From positions 1 to 64,000 of the forward strand of contig CAYPET010000010.1 in NCBI GenBank assembly GCA_964409905.1: a stretch of DNA of 64,000 nucleotides, given 5' to 3'. Source of the stretch: JAGNRR01 sp964409905. Lineage in GTDB: Bacteria; Bacteroidota; Bacteroidia; Chitinophagales; Chitinophagaceae. This document shows, one piece after another, positions 29,736 through 37,534 of this stretch (the stretch's first letter is position 1; every line of letters begins with the position of its first letter). The position numbers were made by a program, and so were the translations under genes. Under the pieces are notes generated by a model. That model did no database searches. It was not told the DNA's origin and saw only the letters and a program-made list of their open reading frames with translations.

Positions 29736-30548
29736 TTAAACGCTCACACCGAATTCTCGCAGTGCATCGTTTAAACTTGTTTTCATGTCTGTGCTTTCTT
29801 TGCGTTGCCCAATAATAAGCGCGCAGCTCACATTATAATTGCCGGCCGGGAAACTTTTCTCATAACTGCCTGGAATTACAACAGAACGCGGTGGCACATA
29901 GCCTTTCATTTCTTTAGGCTCATTACCACTAACGTCAATTATTTTTGTGCTTTGGGTTAGTACCACATTTGCCCCCAATACGGCCTCCTTACCAACGCGT
30001 ACACCTTCTACCACAATACATCGACTACCAATAAATGCACCGTCTTCTATAATCACAGGGCTGGCTTGTAAGGGCTCTAAAACGCCACCAATACCTACAC
30101 CGCCGCTTAGGTGAACATTCTTGCCAATTTGCGCACAACTACCTACAGTGGCCCAGGTATCTACCATGGTACCCGCGTCAACATAGGCGCCGATATTGAC
30201 ATATGATGGCATCATAATCACGCCTTTGCTCAGGTAGGCGCCGTAGCGAGCAACGGCATGCGGCACCACTCGTACTCCGAGTTCTTCATAGTTTGTTTTG
30301 AGTTTCATTTTATCATAAAACTCAAAAGGTGGCAAACTCATGGTCTCCATTTTTTGTACGCCAAAATACATTAGCACAGCCTGCTTCGCCCATTCATTCA
30401 CTTGCCAATCATCACCCACAGGCTCGGCAATGCGAAGTCGTCCTTTATCGATTTCTTCAATCGTATCATGGACGGCTTGTTCGTAAGCGGCATCATTTAA
30501 TAGTTCGCGGTTTGCCCAAGCTTCCTGAATGCGTTGTTTTAATTCCAT
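29736..30548 (-). CDS. dapD: 2,3,4,5-tetrahydropyridine-2,6-dicarboxylate N-succinyltransferase
   Basis: DapD succinylates tetrahydrodipicolinate in the lysine and diaminopimelate pathway. The left-handed beta-helix hexapeptide repeats are visible around YVNIGAYVDAGTMVDTWATVG, and MMPSYVNIGAYV and HLSGGVGIGGVLEP are typical. It has 270 residues, the normal length. A -7 element lies 8 bases upstream of the ATG. It is transcribed divergently from the GT9 gene. Confidence 0.96.
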   Translation of the reverse strand: MELKQRIQEAWANRELLNDAAYEQAVHDTIEEIDKGRLRIAEPVGDDWQVNEWAKQAVLMYFGVQKMETMSLPPFEFYDKMKLKTNYEELGVRVVPHAVARYGAYLSKGVIMMPSYVNIGAYVDAGTMVDTWATVGSCAQIGKNVHLSGGVGIGGVLEPLQASPVIIEDGAFIGSRCIVVEGVRVGKEAVLGANVVLTQSTKIIDVSGNEPKEMKGYVPPRSVVIPGSYEKSFPAGNYNVSCALIIGQRKESTDMKTSLNDALREFGVSV

Positions 30549-30555
30549 AGGCCGA

Positions 30556-30563
30556 CAAATTTA
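30556..30563 (-). promoter_or_regulatory. Bacteroidota -7 element of dapD
   Basis: On the minus strand the bases read TAAATTTG, 7 bases before the dapD ATG. Confidence 0.6.
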
Positions 30564-30630
30564 GCATGTACAATTTATTTTTTTGTCTTGCTTCTCTGTT
30601 ATGTTCGAAGTCATTGTTAAAGTGCTGCTG

Positions 30631-30638
30631 TATTTTTG
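30631..30638 (+). promoter_or_regulatory. Bacteroidota -7 element of the GT9 gene
   Basis: TATTTTTG lies 4 bases before the TTG at 30643 and downstream of the ATGs at 30583-30601, so those ATGs should not be on the transcript. Confidence 0.6.
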
Positions 30639-30642
30639 TGTC

Positions 30643-31638
30643 TTGAAGCGCATTCTTGTCATACAAACCTCTTTTATTGGGGATGTAATTTTAGCTACGC
30701 CTGTTTTGGAGAAGTTGCATCAGTTTTTTCCAGATGCCGATATCGATATGTTGGTGCGAAAAGGAAATGAATCTTTGCTGGAAGCACATCCTTTTTTACA
30801 TGATGTGATTATCTGGAATAAAAAACAAGGTAAACTGCAAAACCTGATCAGGATAATACTGGCCATTCGAAATAAAAAATATGACCTGGTAGTTAATTTG
30901 CATCGTTTTGTTAGTACCGGACTGATTACGGCGTTTAGTGGTGCAAAGGAAAAAGTTGGTTTTAGGCCAAATCCTTTAGCACTATTTTACTCGAAGGCTG
31001 TAGATTATAATATTTCGAAAACCGATACATTGCATGAATGTCAACGAAACTTATCGACGATTGACCACCTTACCGATAACAATACGGTTAAACCAAAACT
31101 GTATCCCACTGCAGAACAATATACAAATGCTACTTTGTTGGCACAGCAGGGTGCATTTGTCACGATTTCGCCGGCTTCCGTATGGCAAACAAAACAGCTT
31201 CCCACTAATAAATGGGTGGCTCTAATAAAGAAGATTGATGCAGAAATATGCGTTTACATTTTGGGTGGGCCCGATGATATTGCACTGGGGGATGAGATAA
31301 TGCAGGTAGCGGATAGGGCAAATGTGATAAACCTTTGCGGTCGATTGGGCTTGTTGGCCTCTGCAGCTTTTATGTCAATGGCCAAAATGAATTATGTAAA
31401 TGATTCAGCTCCTTTACATTTATGCTCGGCTATGGATGCGCCGGTAACGGCATTTTTTTGTAGCACGGTGCCAGCTTTTGGCTTTGGTCCGCTCAGTACA
31501 AGCGCGCTGGTTTTAGAATCAAAAGAGGAATTAAGTTGCCGTCCATGTGGCGTGCATGGTCATCGCTCTTGTCCGCAGGGGCATTTTAACTGCGGTAATA
31601 TTGATATAGCAGCGGCATGGCCCAGAAGAGAATTGTAA
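30643..31638 (+). CDS. Glycosyltransferase family 9 (ADP-heptose:LPS heptosyltransferase-like)
   Basis: Starting at TTG 30643 gives MKRILVIQTSFIGDVILATPVLE, the standard N-terminus of GT9 enzymes, and a -7 element lies immediately before it. GT-B features include TISPASVWQTKQLPTNKW and NDSAPLHLCSAMDAPVTAFF. The Cys-rich end (CRPCGVHGHRSCPQGHFNC) is common in Bacteroidota members. The enzyme probably adds a heptose-like sugar to the LPS core on the inner leaflet, but donor and acceptor are not proven. Confidence 0.88.
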   Translation: MKRILVIQTSFIGDVILATPVLEKLHQFFPDADIDMLVRKGNESLLEAHPFLHDVIIWNKKQGKLQNLIRIILAIRNKKYDLVVNLHRFVSTGLITAFSGAKEKVGFRPNPLALFYSKAVDYNISKTDTLHECQRNLSTIDHLTDNNTVKPKLYPTAEQYTNATLLAQQGAFVTISPASVWQTKQLPTNKWVALIKKIDAEICVYILGGPDDIALGDEIMQVADRANVINLCGRLGLLASAAFMSMAKMNYVNDSAPLHLCSAMDAPVTAFFCSTVPAFGFGPLSTSALVLESKEELSCRPCGVHGHRSCPQGHFNCGNIDIAAAWPRREL

Positions 31639-31674
31639 ATTGGTCGCAATTAGATAGATGATTATTGAAAGGCC

Positions 31675-32247
31675 TTGATTGAATTTGAACAAGATATCAA
31701 ACGTTGTGTTAGCATTTTGGAAAGTGGAGGATTGATATTATTCTCAACTGATACTTCATGGGTGATAGGTTGCAATGCTTTAAATGAGGAAATGGTTCAG
31801 CAACTGGCGAGTTTAACTTTTTGGAAGGGCGAAGTGGCTTTTAATATACTAATGGCAGATGCACAAATGCTACGGCATTACCTGGCTAACCCTATCCCAG
31901 GATTAGAAGATTTAGTTGAAGCGCAGAAACAGGAGTCCTTGGCCATAATTTTTGAGGATGTTATAGGGGTAGCAGCAGCTGCTTTTATTCAAAACGGGAC
32001 AGTATGTATTCAAATTCCTAAAGATGCTTTTTGCATCGCATTATTAAAACGTTTTCGCAAGCCTATTGCTACGGCTACTGCACAATTTGGAGCGGTGGAC
32101 GATAGCATATTATTCAGCCAAATAGCCACACCCGTAAGGCAACTAGCCGATTATGCGGTGCAATGGCGTCAAAGCGATGTGCATTTTGCTACCAAATTGA
32201 CAATATTGCGTTTGTGTAGTGATGGAAGCCTAAGGAAGTTTCGTTAA
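31675..32247 (+). CDS. Degenerate YrdC/Sua5-like protein
   Basis: The fold and the motif FSTDTSWVIGC (residues 23-33) match Sua5/YrdC, which makes threonylcarbamoyl-AMP for tRNA t6A37. Two ligand-binding motifs are changed: the usual KxR region reads TFWKGE (residues 48-53) and the usual STSANxSG region reads ATATAQFG (132-139). At 190 residues it is the length of the catalytic domain alone. A TTG at 31675 is the only start near the family N-terminus, because an in-frame TGA lies 7 bases upstream. It follows the GT9 gene by 36 bases. Catalytic activity is doubtful. Confidence 0.8.
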   Translation: MIEFEQDIKRCVSILESGGLILFSTDTSWVIGCNALNEEMVQQLASLTFWKGEVAFNILMADAQMLRHYLANPIPGLEDLVEAQKQESLAIIFEDVIGVAAAAFIQNGTVCIQIPKDAFCIALLKRFRKPIATATAQFGAVDDSILFSQIATPVRQLADYAVQWRQSDVHFATKLTILRLCSDGSLRKFR

Positions 32248-32263
32248 TCATGGCAATTTGCTT

Positions 32264-32271
32264 TAAATTTG
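32264..32271 (+). promoter_or_regulatory. Bacteroidota -7 element of the membrane TPR gene
   Basis: TAAATTTG lies 7 bases before the ATG at 32279. Confidence 0.6.
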
Positions 32272-32278
32272 CGCCTCT

Positions 32279-32941
32279 ATGTGGTTTAATGTAAGAAAAT
32301 TTATAGTACTTTACCGTTTGCCAATTGCTTTATTATGCATAGCTTTTGGGGTTTATTTGACGGGTTGGGTCAAGAATGGTGTATACACATCCTGGTTGTT
32401 TTTCTTGATTGGCATTCTTACAATTGTTGCTCATTTTATGGTGGGTCCAATCACACTCATACAGCGATATGTGGAGAGTGGGGATGTTGAAGGCGCTCAA
32501 GCGTTGTTAGCCAGAGTGAAGTATCCAAAGTTTTTATATAAACCGATTCGTTCGGCTTATTATATGCTGAAGTCACAATTTTCTACTATCGGAGAAAATT
32601 ATGACGATGCCGAAGCCGATATACGTGAAAGTTTGAAGGCCGGCATTAAAGAAAAGGGTATGGAGGGCACTGCTTATTTACAATTAGGTAGCATTGCTTT
32701 TAAAAAAGGAGATAAAAAAGGGGCCTATACAAATATGAGAAAAGCGGTTGAGTTAGGCCTTCCGGATACAGAAACGGAAGCAACGGCCTATTTGCAATTG
32801 GCTGGTATTTGCGCCGATAGAAAAGATTTTAGAGGGGCTAAGCATTACTTCAAAAAGGCAAAAGCTTTGAAGCCAAAAGGTAAAATGCTGGTAGATCAAA
32901 TTAAGGAAATGGACAAATACATGAGTCGCATTCCCGGCTAA
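32279..32941 (+). CDS. Membrane-anchored TPR protein
   Basis: Two N-terminal membrane segments (LYRLPIALLCIAFGVYLTGW and YTSWLFFLIGILTIVAHFMV) are followed by a TPR domain on the cytosolic or periplasmic side (AYLQLGSIAFKKGDKKGAYTN and AYLQLAGICADRKDFRGAKHY). The function is not recognised. It ends 11 bases before the convergent PSP1 gene. Confidence 0.75.
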   Translation: MWFNVRKFIVLYRLPIALLCIAFGVYLTGWVKNGVYTSWLFFLIGILTIVAHFMVGPITLIQRYVESGDVEGAQALLARVKYPKFLYKPIRSAYYMLKSQFSTIGENYDDAEADIRESLKAGIKEKGMEGTAYLQLGSIAFKKGDKKGAYTNMRKAVELGLPDTETEATAYLQLAGICADRKDFRGAKHYFKKAKALKPKGKMLVDQIKEMDKYMSRIPG

Positions 32942-32952
32942 TTATTTAATGA

Positions 32953-34242
32953 CTAATTTGAAGAAGAGGGGGTTGAAGAACCTCCTTTTTTATTAGGCCT
33001 TTTTGAGCGTTTTTGCTGGTTGGGCTTTTCATTGCTTTTCTCGTTAGTTTTTACCACATCGCGTTTCGGGCCTTTTGTATTAGGAGCACTACCTGGTCTT
33101 TGGGGCTGAGTGTTTTTACGACTTTTGTTTTTCCGTTTTTGATTCTTACGGTCTAATGATTTTAAACTGATATGTCCAACCGTATCTGCAAATTCAAGAT
33201 CTTTCTCCACGTCTTTTTTAGATTCTATTTCCACAGGCTTCATTTCTTCCACTTTTATACCTTGACGGTTTAGCTCTTGAATCTCCTTTACGCGTTCTAT
33301 GCTTAATGGGTACAATTTGCTGCTGCCAGCATAGCTGTACCATAACAGGTTATGAAATATATCCCGCTTTTGAAGGAAGGCTGTACCGGCAGTTGTAAGT
33401 AGTTTGTCTGCTTTTTTCGGAAAAACTTTCAGCGCATCCATGTAGGTGTCAAGTTCGTAGTTCAAGCAGCACTTTAACCTGCCGCATTGGCCAGATAGTT
33501 TTGACTGATTAATGGCTAAGTTTTGATAACGGGCAGCAGCCGTAGATACTGAATTGAATTTTGTTAGCCAAGTACTGCAACAAAGCTCCCGACCACAACT
33601 ACCGATGCCGCCAATTTTTCCAGCTTCCTGACGAATGCCAATTTGCTTCATTTCCACGCGCATTTTGAATTCGCCGGACAGCACCCGAATTAACTCACGA
33701 AAATCAACACGGTTTTCGGCGGTGTAATAGTATGTTGCTTTTTTACCATTGGCTTGTATTTCCACTTCACTCATTTTCATGTCCAGCTTTAACTGGTTGA
33801 TAATTGCACGAGATTGCACAAGTATTTCCTTTTCACGAATTTTATTCGTGTGCATCTCATCAATTTCACTATCTGTAGCAAAACGAAGAATACGTCGTAT
33901 TTCCTTGTCGTTTTCTTTGACATTTTTTTTCTTCATTTGAAGTCTGACGAGTTCGCCTTTAAGGCTGACTATGCCTATGTCATAACCACCCACGCCTTCT
34001 ACTACCAAATATTGACCTTTGGTCAACTCCATCGGAGAACTGAGTTTGTAAAAATCTTTTCTACTCCCATTATTAAAACTCATTTCAACGAATGGAAATG
34101 GTTTACCAAAATCTGCTAAAGGAATATCGCTAAGCCAATCAAATACATTTAATCTATTGCAACCGCCACTACTGCAATTACCGTTGCTCTTACAACCCAT
34201 CGGTTTGCCATCGGAGGCTGAACCACAATTTCCACATCCCAT
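32953..34242 (-). CDS. PSP1 / RicT-YaaT-like protein
   Basis: The core (residues about 45-300) matches the PSP1 C-terminal domain, including GIRQEAGKIGGIGSCGRELCC and SGQCGRLKCCLNYE; in Bacillus the relative YaaT/RicT belongs to the Fe-S RicAFT complex that affects RNase Y. The extreme N-terminus is Cys-rich (MGCGNCGS and GCKSNGNCSSGGCN), a likely metal site. The C-terminal 90 residues are Lys/Arg/Pro-rich and disordered. The RicA and RicF partners are not visible here. A -7 element lies upstream at 34282-34289. Confidence 0.87.
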   Translation of the reverse strand: MGCGNCGSASDGKPMGCKSNGNCSSGGCNRLNVFDWLSDIPLADFGKPFPFVEMSFNNGSRKDFYKLSSPMELTKGQYLVVEGVGGYDIGIVSLKGELVRLQMKKKNVKENDKEIRRILRFATDSEIDEMHTNKIREKEILVQSRAIINQLKLDMKMSEVEIQANGKKATYYYTAENRVDFRELIRVLSGEFKMRVEMKQIGIRQEAGKIGGIGSCGRELCCSTWLTKFNSVSTAAARYQNLAINQSKLSGQCGRLKCCLNYELDTYMDALKVFPKKADKLLTTAGTAFLQKRDIFHNLLWYSYAGSSKLYPLSIERVKEIQELNRQGIKVEEMKPVEIESKKDVEKDLEFADTVGHISLKSLDRKNQKRKNKSRKNTQPQRPGSAPNTKGPKRDVVKTNEKSNEKPNQQKRSKRPNKKGGSSTPSSSN

Positions 34243-34281
34243 CCTTAATCTATGTTTTTTTGCTTATTATCGTTAATCTGA

Positions 34282-34289
34282 CAAATATA
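34282..34289 (-). promoter_or_regulatory. Bacteroidota -7 element of the PSP1 gene
   Basis: Minus strand TATATTTG, 39 bases before the ATG at 34242. Confidence 0.55.
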
Positions 34290-34471
34290 AGACTGATTTC
34301 ATTCTAATATTAGCTTGTCTTTGACGCTAATCGACACATTGATGCGGCCATTTTTTTGTTCAAAAAACTTCCTTTGAAACTAACGATGGTTAGGTAAATA
34401 ACGCTTTTAGGCACAAAAAACCTTAACATATTCATTTTGATAAACGGCTGAAATGCGATGATTGGTCTGCT

Positions 34472-34479
34472 TATCTTTG
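34472..34479 (+). promoter_or_regulatory. Bacteroidota -7 element of the second propeller gene
   Basis: TATCTTTG ends one base before the upstream ATG at 34481, so transcription should begin after that ATG and translation at 34499 or 34502. Confidence 0.6.
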
Positions 34480-34498
34480 AATGACAAATTTTAATCAG

Positions 34499-37030
34499 AT
34501 GATGATAAAAAAATCCGCTTCTTTACTACTCGGTATAATCATGAGCATGACTGCAACCGCACAAACTTATGATTGGGCAAAGCAAATAGGATCACTCAAT
34601 CCTACTGATTTTATAATGCCAACCGCAAATACAATCGATGCTTCCGGAAATTATATAGTCCTGAGCAATTTTACGGGTACGTATGACATGGATCCGGGAA
34701 TAGGCACCGTCAACTTAACCGGAAATCAAAATGGTCAGGATATAGCGATTCAAAAATTTTCTTCAACAGGCAATTTGCTTTGGGCAAAAGGGATACTGAG
34801 TAGCAATGCTTATCAGGAGAGTGCGGCAATTGGTGCTGATGCTGCCGGTAATATTTATATAGCCGGAACCTTTGATGCTCCTGTTGATTTTGATCCGGGT
34901 ACGGCAGTTAACGTGGTCTCGCCGGTAGGTGGTACCGATTTTTTTGTATTAAAATTAAATAGTAGTGGCAATTTTGTTTGGGTCAGAACGTTTGGTGCTG
35001 TAAGTACACAGCCAAGAGCATTATGTTTGACTGTTAGCTCGGGGAACGGTATTATAATAGGTGGTGATTTTGACGGCACTTTAGATTTTGACCCTGGCAA
35101 TGGTGTTGTAAACAAAACTGCCTCTTTTCAAGATGGCTATTTACTCTCTTTATCTGATGCAGGTAATTTTAATTGGGTACAAACTTTTGAATCTTCAGCC
35201 TACACAGCGGTTGAAAAAGTAAGCTCAGATGATATGGGCAGCATTTTTATCAGTGGCAACTTTATAGGGACAACTGATTTTGATCCTGGTTTAGGCTTGG
35301 ATACCATCACGTCTTTGAATGCGGCCTCATTTGGTGGTGACATATTTGTTGCAAGGCTGACATCTGCAGGCAACTATTTATGGGCTAAAAGAATTGGGGG
35401 TAATGATGATGAGTTAGTTACGTCGATACGTTGCGATAAAAATGGTAATATTTTGGCCGCAGGACAGTTTTATGGTACTGTAGATTTTGATCCAAACTTA
35501 GGTGTAGCAGATTTGCAGGCAGATTTGCAATATGGAGATGCATTTATCACTAAATTATCAGCTACTGGAAATTATCTATGGGCAAAACAAATAACAGGTA
35601 CTGATGAAGAATATATTGGCAACATTGACTTAGACACGCTGGGTTTTGTTTATTCTACTGGTTATTTTTTCGGTACGGCTGATTTCGATCCTGATACAGC
35701 CAGCCAAATCTTAACGGCAGTCGGATCTTCGGTCGATGGTTTTGTGTTGAAACTAACAGCCAATGGAAACTTTGTACGAGTGAATCAGTTACAATCGAAT
35801 GGCGCTGATGAAGGTGGATTTTTAATAGCCCTCGATAGTGCCACCAATATTTATTCTTCAGGATTATTTGGCGGAACTGTTGATTTTGATCCGCAAAATA
35901 CTGTTCAAAACATATCACCCATTAGCCCATCTTTGGATGTTTATTATTTTAAATGGAATCAATGTATTCCTTCACAGACTGTCATTAATGCCACAGGTTG
36001 TACTTACGTATTAAATGGTCAAACATATTCGGGTAATGGCTCATATACGCAATTGTTTACAAGTGCAACAGGCTGTGATAGTATCATAACCTTGAATCTG
36101 AGTGGCAGTAGTACCAATACCTATATTAGTCCGACCGTTTGTAATACAAATTATATTTTAAATGGTCAAACGTATACAGCCAGCGGAAACTACGTGCAGT
36201 ATTATACCAATCAGGCTAGCTGCGATAGCAATATCTATATTAATCTTACCATAGGGGCACAAAGTTTTAATACCATACAGATTACAGCATGTGACTTTTT
36301 TATGACGGACCAAGGATACTATACACAAACGGGTATTTACAATGAAACGTATACGAATGCCAGTGGATGTGATAGCAACCTAACCATTGTGCTCACTGTA
36401 AACAATAGCCAAACAAATTTCGTGAATTTAAACAGTTGCGGATCTTATCTATTCAACAATAACCTGTTGACAAGTTCTGGTCAATACACTGCAAACTTTT
36501 TAGGGGCAAACGGCTGTGATAGTACAGTAACATTGAATCTGACAATAACACCCACTGTAAATAGTAATGTTACTTTAAATGGTAATACATTGACAACTGC
36601 CGCAGGCGCTCCTGCAACCTATCAGTGGGTAAATTGTCCTACGTACATACCGATCTCGGGCGCTACCGCTCAGTCATTTGTACCTAGTGTGAGTGGAGAT
36701 TATGCAGTTATCATTTCATCAGGTGCTTGTACTGACACCTCGGCTTGTACGAATGTAGTAGTCACTTCTTTGGCCGATTATACTTCTATAAGAAATATTG
36801 TGCGTATTCACCCAAATCCAACTTCAGATTATTGCACGGTTACTTTGGAAAAAGGGTTTAATCGGGCTCAAGCCCAATTAACAACCATTAGTGGCCAAGT
36901 ATTACAAACTATTGAGTTATATAAGAATCGCAATGCCAGTATTGATCTATCGCAATATTCAAGCGGTGTATACATATTGGAGGTCATTGCTGATGGCGAA
37001 AAAGCTAACTTTAAACTGGTGAAGCAATAA
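34499..37030 (+). CDS. Secreted seven-repeat DxDPx propeller protein with Cys repeats and T9SS type A sorting domain
   Basis: The signal peptide MMIKKSASLLLGIIMSMTATAQ fits a start at 34499, or 34502; the ATG at 34481 lies against the -7 element. Seven repeats each carry DxDPx and a following GNxxWAK-type strand, as in the 27514-29622 protein. Four repeats of about 70 residues follow, each with a Cys, LNGQTYTASGxY or a related turn, and GCDS (TSATGCDS, NQASCDS, ASGCDS, ANGCDS). The end (HPNPTSDYCTVTLE to YSSGVYILEVIADGEK) is a type A sorting domain. Function unknown; an extracellular binding protein is likely. Confidence 0.88.
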   Translation: MMIKKSASLLLGIIMSMTATAQTYDWAKQIGSLNPTDFIMPTANTIDASGNYIVLSNFTGTYDMDPGIGTVNLTGNQNGQDIAIQKFSSTGNLLWAKGILSSNAYQESAAIGADAAGNIYIAGTFDAPVDFDPGTAVNVVSPVGGTDFFVLKLNSSGNFVWVRTFGAVSTQPRALCLTVSSGNGIIIGGDFDGTLDFDPGNGVVNKTASFQDGYLLSLSDAGNFNWVQTFESSAYTAVEKVSSDDMGSIFISGNFIGTTDFDPGLGLDTITSLNAASFGGDIFVARLTSAGNYLWAKRIGGNDDELVTSIRCDKNGNILAAGQFYGTVDFDPNLGVADLQADLQYGDAFITKLSATGNYLWAKQITGTDEEYIGNIDLDTLGFVYSTGYFFGTADFDPDTASQILTAVGSSVDGFVLKLTANGNFVRVNQLQSNGADEGGFLIALDSATNIYSSGLFGGTVDFDPQNTVQNISPISPSLDVYYFKWNQCIPSQTVINATGCTYVLNGQTYSGNGSYTQLFTSATGCDSIITLNLSGSSTNTYISPTVCNTNYILNGQTYTASGNYVQYYTNQASCDSNIYINLTIGAQSFNTIQITACDFFMTDQGYYTQTGIYNETYTNASGCDSNLTIVLTVNNSQTNFVNLNSCGSYLFNNNLLTSSGQYTANFLGANGCDSTVTLNLTITPTVNSNVTLNGNTLTTAAGAPATYQWVNCPTYIPISGATAQSFVPSVSGDYAVIISSGACTDTSACTNVVVTSLADYTSIRNIVRIHPNPTSDYCTVTLEKGFNRAQAQLTTISGQVLQTIELYKNRNASIDLSQYSSGVYILEVIADGEKANFKLVKQ

Positions 37031-37053
37031 AATAGAACGTTCTTTGACACAGG

Positions 37054-37085
37054 AAAAGACGCCTTAGGGCGTCTTTTTTTATTTG
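37054..37085 (+). terminator. Rho-independent terminator of the second propeller gene
   Basis: Perfect 10-bp stem (37054-37063 with 37068-37077), loop TTAG, then a run of T, 24 bases after the stop. Confidence 0.92.
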
Positions 37086-37135
37086 TTCGCTTAGTATGTC
37101 AGGTACATGGTTAAATAATGAAATATGTTAAAATT

Positions 37136-37158
37136 AGTACTATGCAATCTAAAGTACT
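37136..37158. promoter_or_regulatory. Likely PadR operator (imperfect palindrome)
   Basis: AGTACT at one end and its own palindromic partner AGTACT at the other frame a 23-bp near-palindrome with 8 of 11 symmetric positions. It lies just upstream of the -7 element at 37170, where a repressor would block the promoter. AGTACT-type arms are what I would expect for PadR autoregulation in this phylum. Confidence 0.55.
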
Positions 37159-37169
37159 AAATAATGACT

Positions 37170-37177
37170 TATGTTTG
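37170..37177 (+). promoter_or_regulatory. Bacteroidota -7 element of the padR-pspC operon
   Basis: TATGTTTG contains the ATG at 37171, so that ATG is not a start; the next in-frame ATG at 37195 is 17 bases downstream. Confidence 0.65.
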
Positions 37178-37194
37178 CATCAGAAACGCAAAGA

Positions 37195-37530
37195 ATGAAT
37201 GTAGAAAACATACAGAGTCAAATGAAAAAAGGCGTGTTGGAGTTTTGCATCTTGTCAATTATCGGTAGGGGGGAAGTTTACCCTGCGGATATTGTAGAGG
37301 AACTTGAGCAGAAAGGCATGCCTGTATTGGAGGGCACTTTGTATCCATTGCTTACCCGTTTGAACAAAGCGGGCTATTTGGATTACAGGTGGGTAGAAAG
37401 TCAGAGCGGACCACCGCGAAAATATTTCTCCATGAACAAACAAGGCGAAGCCTTCTATCAGGCATTAGAAAATACTTGGTACGATTTAGCATCGGCCGTA
37501 GAACGAATAAGTCAACAACAAAAAAAATAA
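37195..37530 (+). CDS. PadR family transcriptional regulator
   Basis: The 111-residue protein is a winged-helix PadR regulator: ILSIIGRGEVYPADIVEELE, then VLEGTLYPLLTRLNKAGYLDYRW and GPPRKYFSMNKQGEAF. Such regulators act as dimers and repress their own operon. The start at 37195 is chosen because the ATG at 37171 sits inside the promoter. The pspC gene begins 4 bases after the stop, the standard Bacteroidota padR-pspC pairing. Confidence 0.92.
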   Translation: MNVENIQSQMKKGVLEFCILSIIGRGEVYPADIVEELEQKGMPVLEGTLYPLLTRLNKAGYLDYRWVESQSGPPRKYFSMNKQGEAFYQALENTWYDLASAVERISQQQKK

Positions 37531-37534
37531 ACGA

